A DNA stretch of 10,227 nt from Clostridiales bacterium (GCA_019418195.1 DYCJ01000076.1:1-10227); one strand, 5' to 3'; positions 1 to 6,570 are shown, counted from the stretch's first letter. Notes: generated by a model from the letters alone, not told the origin. A program made the numbers and translations.

Positions 1-1862
1 GTGATCTTCCGGCCTGCATTTCTCAAATCTCCGGCAATCTGTGCGGTAACCGCCGCCACATCTTCCTTGCTGAGACCTTTCCCGTAATTCGTGGCAAGCG
101 CTTCCTTCAATTCTTTCATCGTGACTTTCTTTTCATCGTAGACCAGTTTCTTGACCGCATACAGGGAATCCGCCATGTTGGCAATGCCAAACCCCTGAGG
201 ACCGGTGAAGTTATAGACTGCGCCGCCCTCCTGCAGCGCCCTGCCACGATGGATGCAGTCGTCCACCATAGAAGATTCAAAGGGAAGGGGACAGCGTTCC
301 GCATGCGCCATATCTATGGCATTGTCCGCATTCACCAGCAGTTCGATGGCATATTTCATCTGCGCCTTGTAAGCGTCATAAAATTCATCGAACGTTTTCA
401 TCTCCTCTACATTTCCTGTCTTCAGCCCGACCTGGACGCCTTTATCCATCCCGTTTGAGAATACCAGTTCCAGCGGCCGGCACATATTAAAGAACGCAGC
501 GTCGTGCCATCCTTCCGTCTTTCCTGCTTTCTGCGGTTCCACACAGCCGATGATATTGTATTCTCTGGCATCTTCCATCGTCAGGCCCCGGCTGATCAGC
601 GCCGGGATGATCACTTCGTCATTGTAATACGCCGGAAGTCCGATCCCGGTACGGGTCAGTTCCGCCGCGCGGATCAGAAGTTCGTGGGATGAGCCGTTCC
701 AGACACGTACCGACAGTGAGGGCTGCGGGAGGAAGACATGCTTCGACGCGTCGATGCACATGAATGACAGGTCATTTGTCACATCGATCCCGTCCGCGTC
801 CTGTCCGCCCACGATCAGATTCTGGAAGAGGCTGTATCCCGCGAATCCTTCCGCTGACACCGCATCCCTGCATTTATTCAGATCATTTAATTTCACCCAG
901 ATACAGTCCAGAAGCTCCTGCGCCGACTCTCTGGTGATCTTTCCCGCATCAAGATCCTTCTTATAATAAGGATACATATACTGGTCAAAACGTCCGGGCG
1001 AGATTGAATGTCCGCTGGATTCGATCTGAAGGAGCTGCTGTACGAACCAGAAAGACTGGCACGCCTCATAGAAGCTTTGCGCTCCGTTTTCCGGTACATT
1101 CGCGCAGTTCTCCGCAATCCGGAGAAGTTCTTTTCTCCGGGCCGGATCCTGACAGGACTGCGCCTCTTTCTTCGCCAGTGCACTGTATCTGTTTGCGTAA
1201 GTCACCGCTGCGTCGCAGCTGATCATCACCGCTTCCAGGAATCTGGATTTTTTCTGATAATCACCGTCTGCCAGACTCATGCTCTCCAGTTCTTTTTCCG
1301 CTTTCGCCCTGATCCCTGCAAACCCGATGGCAAGGACTTCCTCATATTTAACTGTCACATGCCCGACCCCGTTGTAGAAATAATTTCCCGGAGTAAAAAT
1401 ATTATGTTCCATCGCTGTCAGAGTTTCCGGTTCCATATATGAAGTAGCAAGATCGCTGGTCGTCTTTCCCTTCCAGTAGGCGTTCGCCTCTTTCAGTTCC
1501 CGCTTGGTCTGTTCGGAAATATAAAACGGATCGGCAATCCTTGTCTCCACTGTATCAAACTCAGCCTCCAGCCATTCATAAGAAAATTCCGGATAGGTCT
1601 GGCAGCCTCTCGGCGCGATCGTCGTACTCCCGACGATCAGCTCCCTGTCACGGATAATGATCGGAATATTCTCCAGAATATGGCGGAACGCCTTCGCCCT
1701 GCGTATCACCATCGGCTCGTTTTCCGTCTGCCGGTATGATTCTGTGAGCAGGACGGCCCTTGCCGATTCGATCTCAGGCATCTTCGCATAAAGATCCTCC
1801 ACCAGCTTCGGGATCCGGTCAGATTTTTTTGCTTCTTCTGTGGTGTACTTATACTTTCCCAT
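1..1862 (-). CDS. Glycyl radical glycerol/1,2-propanediol dehydratase, B12-independent (3' end outside window)
   Basis: Dehydrates glycerol to 3-hydroxypropionaldehyde or 1,2-propanediol to propionaldehyde by a glycyl/thiyl radical mechanism, in the cytoplasm, without B12. About 620 codons are open from ATG 1862 to the window edge; the family is about 790 residues, so the C-terminal glycyl loop is missing here. Visible residues match those I recall for Clostridium butyricum DhaB1: GCVEP with thiyl Cys440 and Glu442, Asp454 in KTEGWHDAAFFN, the His285-Ser286 pair in SSGHSISPGRFDQYMYP, and His168 in NGVGHV. This set separates diol dehydratases from choline lyase, hydroxyproline dehydratase and pyruvate formate-lyase, but glycerol and propanediol cannot be told apart. 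An in-frame TGA just upstream makes ATG 1862 the first possible start. The leader carries a cobalamin riboswitch. The activating radical SAM enzyme is not in the window and may lie beyond the left edge (inference). Confidence 0.88.
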   Translation of the reverse strand, partial: MGKYKYTTEEAKKSDRIPKLVEDLYAKMPEIESARAVLLTESYRQTENEPMVIRRAKAFRHILENIPIIIRDRELIVGSTTIAPRGCQTYPEFSYEWLEAEFDTVETRIADPFYISEQTKRELKEANAYWKGKTTSDLATSYMEPETLTAMEHNIFTPGNYFYNGVGHVTVKYEEVLAIGFAGIRAKAEKELESMSLADGDYQKKSRFLEAVMISCDAAVTYANRYSALAKKEAQSCQDPARRKELLRIAENCANVPENGAQSFYEACQSFWFVQQLLQIESSGHSISPGRFDQYMYPYYKKDLDAGKITRESAQELLDCIWVKLNDLNKCRDAVSAEGFAGYSLFQNLIVGGQDADGIDVTNDLSFMCIDASKHVFLPQPSLSVRVWNGSSHELLIRAAELTRTGIGLPAYYNDEVIIPALISRGLTMEDAREYNIIGCVEPQKAGKTEGWHDAAFFNMCRPLELVFSNGMDKGVQVGLKTGNVEEMKTFDEFYDAYKAQMKYAIELLVNADNAIDMAHAERCPLPFESSMVDDCIHRGRALQEGGAVYNFTGPQGFGIANMADSLYAVKKLVYDEKKVTMKELKEALATNYGKGLSKEDVAAVTAQIAGDLRNAGRKI

Positions 1863-1869
1863 TTTTCAT
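1849..1869 (-). other. Six-codon out-of-frame ORF overlapping the dehydratase start
   Basis: The strong ribosome binding site GAGAGGAG lies 5 bases before an ATG at 1869, which opens a six-codon frame (MKNGKV, then TAA at 1849). The dehydratase ATG at 1862 is 12 bases from the same site and in another frame. Either the first ATG acts as a tiny coupled leader ORF, or ribosomes simply use the second ATG with long spacing. No conservation data are available, so function is uncertain. Confidence 0.25.
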
Positions 1870-1944
1870 TTGCACTCCTCTCTATCAATACTGACAGATG
1901 AGGTTTTCCGCATGCATATGGATTTCTCCGGGCAGAACCACCCA

Positions 1945-1973
1945 TAAAAGAAAAACCTGCTCTCACAGGCAGG
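1945..1973 (-). terminator. Riboswitch expression-platform terminator
   Basis: Read on the minus strand, CCTGC (1973-1969) and GCAGG (1960-1956) form a 5-bp GC-rich stem with an 8-base loop, followed directly by TTTTTCTTTT. It lies 71 bases downstream of the cobalamin aptamer and 83 bases before the dehydratase start, as expected for transcription attenuation. Its 3' arm and first T residues (1953-1962) are exactly complementary over 10 bases to 2052-2061 at the end of the aptamer, giving a competing antiterminator. Confidence 0.72.
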
Positions 1974-2044
1974 CATCAGGAAAACTTGGAAGATAACTCC
2001 TTCTTGTTTCCGCAGATGTCAGCTTTACTCGGAAGCCCCATCTT

Positions 2045-2224
2045 CACTGCCGAGCAGGTTTCCTGGCTTACCTATCAACACATATCCTGCACCTTCTCAC
2101 AGCAAAGCTGCAATGGCACCTCTTCAGGATATACTCCTGGATTACAGTGACCGGATCGCCGGAGATTCTCACTCCGTTCCCTTTTAAAATTCATCCTATA
2201 AAAGGAATCCTTCACTTGGCAATG
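2045..2224 (-). promoter_or_regulatory. Cobalamin riboswitch aptamer
   Basis: The minus strand contains the hallmarks of the cobalamin aptamer in order: AAAAGGGAAC, GTGAGAATC, GGTCACTGTAA (a B12-box variant of GCCACTGTAA) and, about 70 bases later, AAGCCAGGAAACCTGC. The ends close as a P1 helix: CATTGCC (2224-2218) pairs with GGCAGTG (2051-2045) over 7 pairs, one of them G-U. The next gene on this strand is the glycyl radical dehydratase, and a terminator lies in between. The predicted logic is termination when B12 is bound, so the B12-independent enzyme is made when B12 is scarce. Identity is judged from the known consensus, not from a covariance-model score. Confidence 0.93.
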
Positions 2225-2239
2225 TTATATTTGTAAGTT

Positions 2240-2268
2240 AGTTTATCATGTTTTGTTTTACATTACAA
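2240..2268 (-). promoter_or_regulatory. Sigma-A promoter of the riboswitch-dehydratase transcript
   Basis: On the minus strand a -35 TTGTAA (2268-2263), a 17-base spacer and a -10 TAAACT (2245-2240) preceded by TGA (extended -10). The predicted transcript start near 2233 is about 9 bases before the 5' strand of the aptamer P1 helix, so the riboswitch would be the first thing transcribed. The promoter lies in the AT-rich gap after nrdG (2269-2314), where no clear terminator is visible, so some readthrough from nrdDG into the riboswitch is possible. Confidence 0.6.
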
Positions 2269-2314
2269 TAATAATATTCATCCGAGATATAATAATATTT
2301 ACCGAGCTGTTATC

Positions 2315-2857
2315 TCACATCCGCCTTCCCGTTATTTGTGGTTTCCAGAGTATTATTTTCCCTGCCACCTTGCTTTTTGGCACATCTATGATTCTCTGGT
2401 TTGACGAACCTTTAAAGACAAGTCTGATATCTTTGAGCGTCTCAACAAATCTTCCGTCCACTAATATATCGATCATAGACAACATCTCATCTGTATACTC
2501 GCATCGGGCCCTGCTTTCACTCAGGAGATCCCTGTCAAACAGATAACCACTGTAGCACCACACTGTCTTCTGGGGATACAGCGCTTTCACGTTTTTCAGG
2601 AGATTTATCAGTACTTTTTGGTTCTGTGGCTCAAATGGTTCTCCTCCAAGCAGCGACAGTCCGCTAATATATGATGGAGAAAGTGCATCAAGGATTTCCA
2701 TCTGAGTTTCATCTGTGTATTTTCTTCCATAATCAAACGCCCACGTCTCCTGATTAAAGCATCCCGGACAGTGGTGAGTACATCCGGAAACAAAAAGAGA
2801 AACTCTGACGCCTTCACCGTTTGCAATATCACATTTTTTTATTTCTCCGTAGTACAT
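2315..2857 (-). CDS. nrdG: Anaerobic ribonucleoside-triphosphate reductase activating protein
   Basis: Radical SAM activase that uses a [4Fe-4S] cluster and S-adenosylmethionine to generate the glycyl radical on NrdD. The product is 180 residues, slightly longer than the usual 150-175 for NrdG. The cluster motif CTHHCPGC is at residues 26-33 (Cys26, Cys30, Cys33), the CxxxCxxC spacing of the superfamily. A GEGVR stretch precedes it and SLLGGEPF (GGE, SAM binding) follows; there is no extra ferredoxin-type cluster domain, unlike activases of diol dehydratases. The gene starts 16 bases after the nrdD stop, with only a weak AAGCGGA ribosome site, so translation may be coupled to nrdD. It is expected to serve NrdD and not the neighbouring dehydratase (inference from family). 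Confidence 0.95.
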   Translation of the reverse strand: MYYGEIKKCDIANGEGVRVSLFVSGCTHHCPGCFNQETWAFDYGRKYTDETQMEILDALSPSYISGLSLLGGEPFEPQNQKVLINLLKNVKALYPQKTVWCYSGYLFDRDLLSESRARCEYTDEMLSMIDILVDGRFVETLKDIRLVFKGSSNQRIIDVPKSKVAGKIILWKPQITGRRM

Positions 2858-2873
2858 AATCTGTTCCGCTTTC

Positions 2874-5033
2874 TTATAAATGCAGTACTCTTTCCTTTAT
2901 TTCCTGTGTCCTTCCCTGATTCCAGAACTGCGTGCCGATATACCCGCAGGTTCTCCTTGCCACGTTCAGCTTATCCTGATCCCGGTTTCCGCAATGCGGA
3001 CACTCCCATACAAGTTTTCCATCCTCTGTTGTCACGATCTGAATCTCTCCGTCATATCCGCACACCTGACAGTAATCGCTCTTTGTGTTCAGTTCTGCAT
3101 ACATGATATTATCGTAAATAAAGCGCATTACCTGGAGCACCGCCGGTATGTTGTCCTGCATATCCGGCACTTCCACATAGCTGATCGCGCCTCCTGTAGA
3201 AAGCGCCTGAAACTGCGATTCGAACTTCAGCTTGGAGAATGCGTCAATCTCCTCAGTCACATGGACATGATAGCTGTTTGTGATATAGCTCTTATCCGTC
3301 ACCCCCGGTACGATGCCGAATCTCTTCTGCAGACATTTTGCGAATTTATAAGTTGTACTTTCAATTGGCGAACCGTAAATGCTGAATCCGATATTTGTCT
3401 CTTCTTTCCATTTATCACAGGCGTCATTCATATGTTTCATTACTTCCAGCGCAAAGGGTGTTGCTTCCGGATCAGTATGGGATTTACCTGTCATATACTT
3501 TACACATTCATAAAGGCCTGCATATCCGAGAGAGATTGTGGAATATCCGCCATAAAGCAGTTTATCAATCGACTCTCCCTTGTTCAGCCGTGCCAGTGCG
3601 CCATACTGCCAGAGAATCGGAGCTGCATCTGAAAGCGTCCCTTTCAGCCTGTTATGTCTGCACATCAGCGCCCGGTAACACAGATCCAGCCGTTCATCAA
3701 AAATCTTCCAGAACTTTTCCATGTCCCCGCCCGAGGACAAAGCCACATCCGGCAGATTAATGGTCACTACGCCCTGATTGAACCGACCGTAAAATTTGTA
3801 CTTGCCGTTTTCATCTTTCCACGGACTTAATGCGCTCCTGCACCCCATCACAGGAAAACAGTTCCCTTCTTTAAGTTCTTTCATCTTTTTCTCGGAAATA
3901 TAATCCGGCACCAGTCGCTTCGCCGTACATTTTGCCGCCAGCTCGGTTAAATAATAGTATGGCGTTCCCGGATCTATATTATCTTCTTCCAGTACATAGA
4001 TCAGTTTAGGAAATGCCGGAGTCACCCAGACTCCCGCTTCGTTCTTTACTCCCTGATAGCGCTGCCTGAGCATTTCTTCGATGATCATGGCAAGATCTTT
4101 TTTCTCCGCCTCATTTCCGGCTTCATTCAGATACATGAACACTGTCAGGAAAGGAGCCTGCCCGTTCGTCGTCATCAGCGTGATCACCTGATATTCAATT
4201 GTCTGTACGCCCTTGTTGATTTCCTTTTTTAATCGCTTCTCCACAATCTCATCGAGCCGATCCTGCGGGCAATCAAATCCGATCGTCCGCATCTCTGCTT
4301 CTACTTCTGTGCGAATCTTGTCTCTTGACACCTGAACGAACGGAGCCAGATGAGTAAGAGAGATGCTCTGTCCACCGTACTGATTGCTGGCAACCTGGGC
4401 GATGATCTGTGTGGCTATATTACATGCTGTTGAAAAGCTGTGCGGCTTCTCGATCATTGTGCCGCTGATAACTGTACCGTTCTGCAGCATATCCTCCAGA
4501 TTGACCAGATCGCAATTGTGCATATGCTGAGCATAGTAATCGGAATCATGAAAATGAATAATTCCCTGACGGTCTGCCTCTACGATATCCTCCGGGAGAA
4601 GCATCCTCTGCGTCAGGTCACGGCTCACTTCGCCAGCCATATAGTCTCTCTGCACACTGTTGACTGCTGGATTCTTGTTGGAGTTTTCCTGTTTTACATC
4701 CTCATTGTTGCACTCGATCAAGGAAAGGATTCTGTTATCTGTTGTGTTTGCCTTACGGACAAGGGAACGCTTATAGCGATATCTCACATATCTTCTTGCC
4801 AGGTCAAAAGCTCCTGTCGCCATAATCTGATTTTCTACCATATCCTGGATTTCTTCTACCGATACTGCACGGTTAAGTCTGCTGCATTTAAATTCCACAA
4901 ACTCAGCAATATCTTCTATCTGAGCGTCTGTCAGACTTCTGTGTTCTGCTTTCGTATCCGCTTTTGTCACTGCCCTGACTATTTTTTGATTATCAAATAC
5001 TTCTTCAGAACCATTTCTCTTAATAATCTTCAC
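2874..5033 (-). CDS. nrdD: Anaerobic (class III) ribonucleoside-triphosphate reductase, GTG start
   Basis: Reduces ribonucleoside triphosphates to dNTPs under anaerobiosis using a glycyl radical. With the GTG start at 5033 the product is 719 residues: an ATP-cone (about 1-89, starting MKIIKRNGSEEVFD), the reductase barrel with Cys174 in HNCDLVN and Cys398 in PVMGCRS, a zinc ribbon (Cys655, Cys658, Cys678, Cys681) and the glycyl radical loop RTCGYIG with Gly697. GTG 5033 is preceded 8 bases upstream by AGAGAGG, and the ATP-cone begins immediately. The frame stays open to ATG 5144, adding 37 unconserved-looking residues, but that ATG lies inside an NrdR box and upstream of the promoter -10, so it should not be transcribed from that promoter. 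Operon with nrdG. Adenine nucleotides binding the cone are expected to control activity. Confidence 0.96.
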   Translation of the reverse strand: MKIIKRNGSEEVFDNQKIVRAVTKADTKAEHRSLTDAQIEDIAEFVEFKCSRLNRAVSVEEIQDMVENQIMATGAFDLARRYVRYRYKRSLVRKANTTDNRILSLIECNNEDVKQENSNKNPAVNSVQRDYMAGEVSRDLTQRMLLPEDIVEADRQGIIHFHDSDYYAQHMHNCDLVNLEDMLQNGTVISGTMIEKPHSFSTACNIATQIIAQVASNQYGGQSISLTHLAPFVQVSRDKIRTEVEAEMRTIGFDCPQDRLDEIVEKRLKKEINKGVQTIEYQVITLMTTNGQAPFLTVFMYLNEAGNEAEKKDLAMIIEEMLRQRYQGVKNEAGVWVTPAFPKLIYVLEEDNIDPGTPYYYLTELAAKCTAKRLVPDYISEKKMKELKEGNCFPVMGCRSALSPWKDENGKYKFYGRFNQGVVTINLPDVALSSGGDMEKFWKIFDERLDLCYRALMCRHNRLKGTLSDAAPILWQYGALARLNKGESIDKLLYGGYSTISLGYAGLYECVKYMTGKSHTDPEATPFALEVMKHMNDACDKWKEETNIGFSIYGSPIESTTYKFAKCLQKRFGIVPGVTDKSYITNSYHVHVTEEIDAFSKLKFESQFQALSTGGAISYVEVPDMQDNIPAVLQVMRFIYDNIMYAELNTKSDYCQVCGYDGEIQIVTTEDGKLVWECPHCGNRDQDKLNVARRTCGYIGTQFWNQGRTQEIKERVLHL

Positions 5034-5100
5034 TCCATCCGCCTCTCTTTCTATAGTAAAATCAATGTTTCTGTATGTCTTACGCGTTCGACTGGTTTTA

Positions 5101-5129
5101 ATTCTATCAGAAAATATTGTGTGTTTCAA
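5101..5129 (-). promoter_or_regulatory. nrdDG promoter
   Basis: On the minus strand TTGAAA (5129-5124), a 17-base spacer and TAGAAT (5106-5101). The predicted start near 5094 gives a leader of about 60 bases before GTG 5033. One NrdR box fills the spacer exactly and the other lies just upstream of the -35, a layout suited to repression. Confidence 0.75.
5107..5122 (-). promoter_or_regulatory. NrdR box 1 (promoter-proximal)
   Basis: Plus-strand TCAGAAAATATTGTGT matches the NrdR consensus ACACWATATATWGTGT at 13 of 16 positions by eye. It sits in the spacer between -35 and -10 of the nrdDG promoter. NrdR is a zinc-ribbon/ATP-cone repressor that binds paired boxes when dATP is plentiful (established for the family). 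The nrdR gene itself is not in the window. Confidence 0.7.
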
Positions 5130-5138
5130 TCGTTTATC

Positions 5139-5154
5139 ACACATTATATTGTAC
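5139..5154 (-). promoter_or_regulatory. NrdR box 2 (promoter-distal)
   Basis: Plus-strand ACACATTATATTGTAC matches ACACWATATATWGTGT at 13 of 16 positions. It starts 32 bp from box 1, which is three helical turns and the spacing known for tandem NrdR boxes. This pairing is stronger evidence than either box alone. The box covers the ATG at 5144 that a longest-ORF call would use as the nrdD start. Confidence 0.7.
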
Positions 5155-5226
5155 TCATTTACCTGTGCTATCGAAAACCTTGAAAAAAGCCGGTTTTTGG
5201 TTTAGTTTCTTTTATTTCTTCCGCCG

Positions 5227-5255
5227 TTGTTCCCAAATTGAAAATATGGTAAAAT
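5227..5255 (+). promoter_or_regulatory. Promoter of the small ribbon-helix-helix gene
   Basis: TTGTTC (5227-5232), a 17-base spacer, and TAAAAT (5250-5255) preceded by TGG (extended -10). A short inverted repeat CCAAA (5233-5237) / TTTGG (5259-5263) brackets the -10 and could be an operator for the gene's own product, but five bases per arm is weak evidence. The stretch 5155-5226 between this and the nrdD promoter holds only AT-rich sequence with a weak AAAACC/GGTTTT hairpin. Confidence 0.5.
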
Positions 5256-5287
5256 AACTTTGGAAAAAACAAATCGGAGGTATCCAT

Positions 5288-5458
5288 ATGGCTATCAGTT
5301 CCAATAATATTCAGGTTTATACCACCCTGTCCAGAGAGTTAGTTGTTGAGATTGATAAAGATGCGAAAGAGAACTTTCGCACACGCTCCCAGCAGATCAA
5401 CATGATTTTGACCGAGTATTACAAGACCAAAGAAACAAACAATCCTGATACAAAGTAA
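5288..5458 (+). CDS. Small ribbon-helix-helix (Arc/CopG-type) DNA-binding protein, 56 aa
   Basis: A 56-residue frame starting MAISSNNIQVYTTLSREL, with AGGAGG-like CGGAGG seven bases before the ATG, its own promoter and a strong terminator at its stop codon, so it is a complete single-gene unit. The pattern fits a ribbon-helix-helix fold: a short beta strand (about residues 8-13), helix A (about 16-29), a turn with RTRS at 31-34, then helix B with QQINMILTEYYK to about 46, and a polar tail. Such proteins bind DNA as dimers through the beta ribbon. No toxin gene is adjacent, so an antitoxin role is not supported; a small transcriptional regulator is more likely. Target genes are unknown. The fold call is from residue pattern only. 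Confidence 0.8.
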   Translation: MAISSNNIQVYTTLSRELVVEIDKDAKENFRTRSQQINMILTEYYKTKETNNPDTK

Positions 5459-5500
5459 AACACTGATACAGCCTGCAAACGCAGGAAATATCAGTGTTTT
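5457..5500. terminator. Strong bidirectional intrinsic terminator
   Basis: A 12-bp outer stem (AAAACACTGATA 5457-5468 with TATCAGTGTTTT 5489-5500), a 3x3 internal loop, an inner CCTGC/GCAGG stem and an AAAC loop. T-rich runs follow on the plus strand (TTTTCTTTATCTTT) and TTTT ends the arm on the minus strand, so it can serve both the small regulator gene and the truncated protease gene that converge here. Its first bases overlap the TAA of the small gene. Confidence 0.88.
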
Positions 5501-5513
5501 CTTTATCTTTCCC

Positions 5514-6365
5514 TTAATTATAAGGTTCATGAGAACCGTATGTATTACCGAAACTGATATTGACAGCCACAGGCATCCTCAGTTCGAGTGCCTTTCGGAT
5601 CACATAGTCCACACCTGTCATCAGTTCGGTGGTACGCGGGAATCCGTCCGGACGCGGAGTCCCCATTTTCACGATAATAAGCTCCGCCTCCGGAGCCGCA
5701 CCCCGGTACATCCTCCCCTCGCTTCCTCTTCCATTTCCCGCTGCGATTCCCGCTACCGCAGTTCCATGACCGCTCGTGTCACGACTCAGTACTGTCCTCG
5801 TACTTTCCCCCGCACCTCCGCCGGGACCGTTCCCCGCCAGCGCTGCATTGATCTCTTCCCTTGTAAATTCACTTCCCACAGCATATCCGGCAGGAGGATT
5901 TCCCGATACCGACTGATCCCACAGCGACACGACCCTTGTAGTTCCGTCCTCGTTCCTGAAATCCGGATTTTCATAATCGATCCCGCTGTCCACGATTCCG
6001 ACCAGAACACCACGACCGCTTAAATTATACGGCGCCCTCTGGACAGTATCGATGCAGGAAGCCTGCCTCCCCACATCCGCTTGAAAATAAAGACTTTTCG
6101 GCTTCTCGATAAATTCCACCTCCGGGAAACTGGCAAGCTCTTCGATCCGGTCTTCCCGTATTACGATCACTGCATATCCGTTTATCAGCTCCGTCACCGA
6201 AGATGAGATACTCCTGACAGATTCCAGACTTCCGGAATACTTTACGATCAGTTCCCACTCCCGCTCTTCTCTGTCGTATCCGACGTCCAGCTCCCCGGAT
6301 CGTGCCCGCTCTTCCGGAGTTGCTCCAAGAGCGAGATTAAGGATGTTTTCCACTTTCTGACTCAT
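5514..6365 (-). pseudogene. Truncated subtilisin-like (S8, Csp-like) protease lacking the catalytic serine
   Basis: The 283-residue frame has an excellent start (AGGAGG five bases before ATG 6365) and the N-terminal half of a clostridial Csp-like S8 peptidase: a pro-region (about 1-95), catalytic Asp126 in GIVDSGID, and His200 in TSGHGTAVAG, then VNISFGNTYGSH near the end. Family members are roughly 550-600 residues. The part that should carry the oxyanion Asn and the GTSMATP serine motif is absent: the frame stops with EPYN, 14 bases from the terminator and the oppositely oriented small gene. No frame in the remaining sequence resumes the protease, so this is a deletion or rearrangement, not a simple frameshift. 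No signal peptide is seen. Probably a decaying pseudogene; a retained non-catalytic fragment is possible but less likely, since half the fold is missing. Confidence 0.8.
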
Positions 6366-6417
6366 ATATACCTCCTGCTCACATGCCCCTCATACAGGTC
6401 TTCCCTGATGTGATATA

Positions 6418-6444
6418 TCTTATGCAAGGTATTTTTGCATAAGA
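6418..6444. repeat. Perfect 10-bp inverted repeat upstream of the truncated protease
   Basis: TCTTATGCAA (6418-6427), a 7-base spacer GGTATTT, then TTGCATAAGA (6435-6444), an exact inverted repeat. No T-run follows in either direction, so it is not a terminator. It lies in the intergenic region between the protease start (6365) and the divergent dehydrogenase promoter (6504), 60 bp upstream of that -35, and looks like an operator for a dimeric regulator. The regulator is unknown. Confidence 0.6.
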
Positions 6445-6503
6445 CATCTTACTCCTGATTCGTCGCTTCACACCGCAGCGGTTTGCCGCGTCAAAGCGCT
6501 GGA

Positions 6504-6532
6504 TTGACAGGATTTTCCCTGTTTTTTATACT
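6504..6532 (+). promoter_or_regulatory. Near-consensus sigma-A promoter of the D-2-hydroxyacid dehydrogenase
   Basis: TTGACA (6504-6509, perfect), a 17-base spacer, TATACT (6527-6532). The predicted start near 6539 leaves a leader of about 32 bases with AGGAGG (6559-6564) six bases before ATG 6571. This is the strongest promoter in the window by eye. GC-rich inverted repeats (GCGG/CCGC at 6478-6489 and the AGCGCT palindrome at 6495-6500) lie just upstream of the -35. Confidence 0.82.
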
Positions 6533-6570
6533 GCTCTGTAGCCAATAATAATCAGATCAGGAGGTCACTC

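Noticed and set aside
1004..1442. Plus-strand frames opposite the dehydratase
   Set aside because: The minus-strand frame is continuous and matches the glycyl radical dehydratase family at catalytic residues, so these are shadows.
1706..1966. Minus-strand 86-codon frame running through the riboswitch terminator
   Set aside because: It overlaps the terminator and the real dehydratase start in another frame and has no motif.
5034..5144. N-terminal 37-codon extension of NrdD to ATG 5144
   Set aside because: The ATG lies inside an NrdR box and upstream of the predicted transcript start; GTG 5033 has a proper ribosome site and begins the ATP-cone.
4440..5183. Long plus-strand frame opposite nrdD
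   Set aside because: Shadow frame of nrdD: no ribosome site, no recognisable motif, and Cys/His-rich composition typical of an antisense frame.
5172..5200. AAAACC/GGTTTT hairpin with T-rich flank as a terminator or third regulatory element
   Set aside because: Six AT-rich pairs with a 12-base loop, and no transcript is known to run into it; left as AT-rich promoter-upstream DNA.
5288..5458. Antitoxin of a toxin-antitoxin pair
   Set aside because: No toxin-like frame adjoins the ribbon-helix-helix gene; it ends in a terminator and is followed by an opposite-strand gene.
6506..6527. Terminator-like ACAGG/CCTGT hairpin followed by six T
   Set aside because: The same bases are a perfect TTGACA -35 and 17-bp spacer leading into TATACT; no gene upstream on this strand needs a terminator here and the stem is only five pairs.
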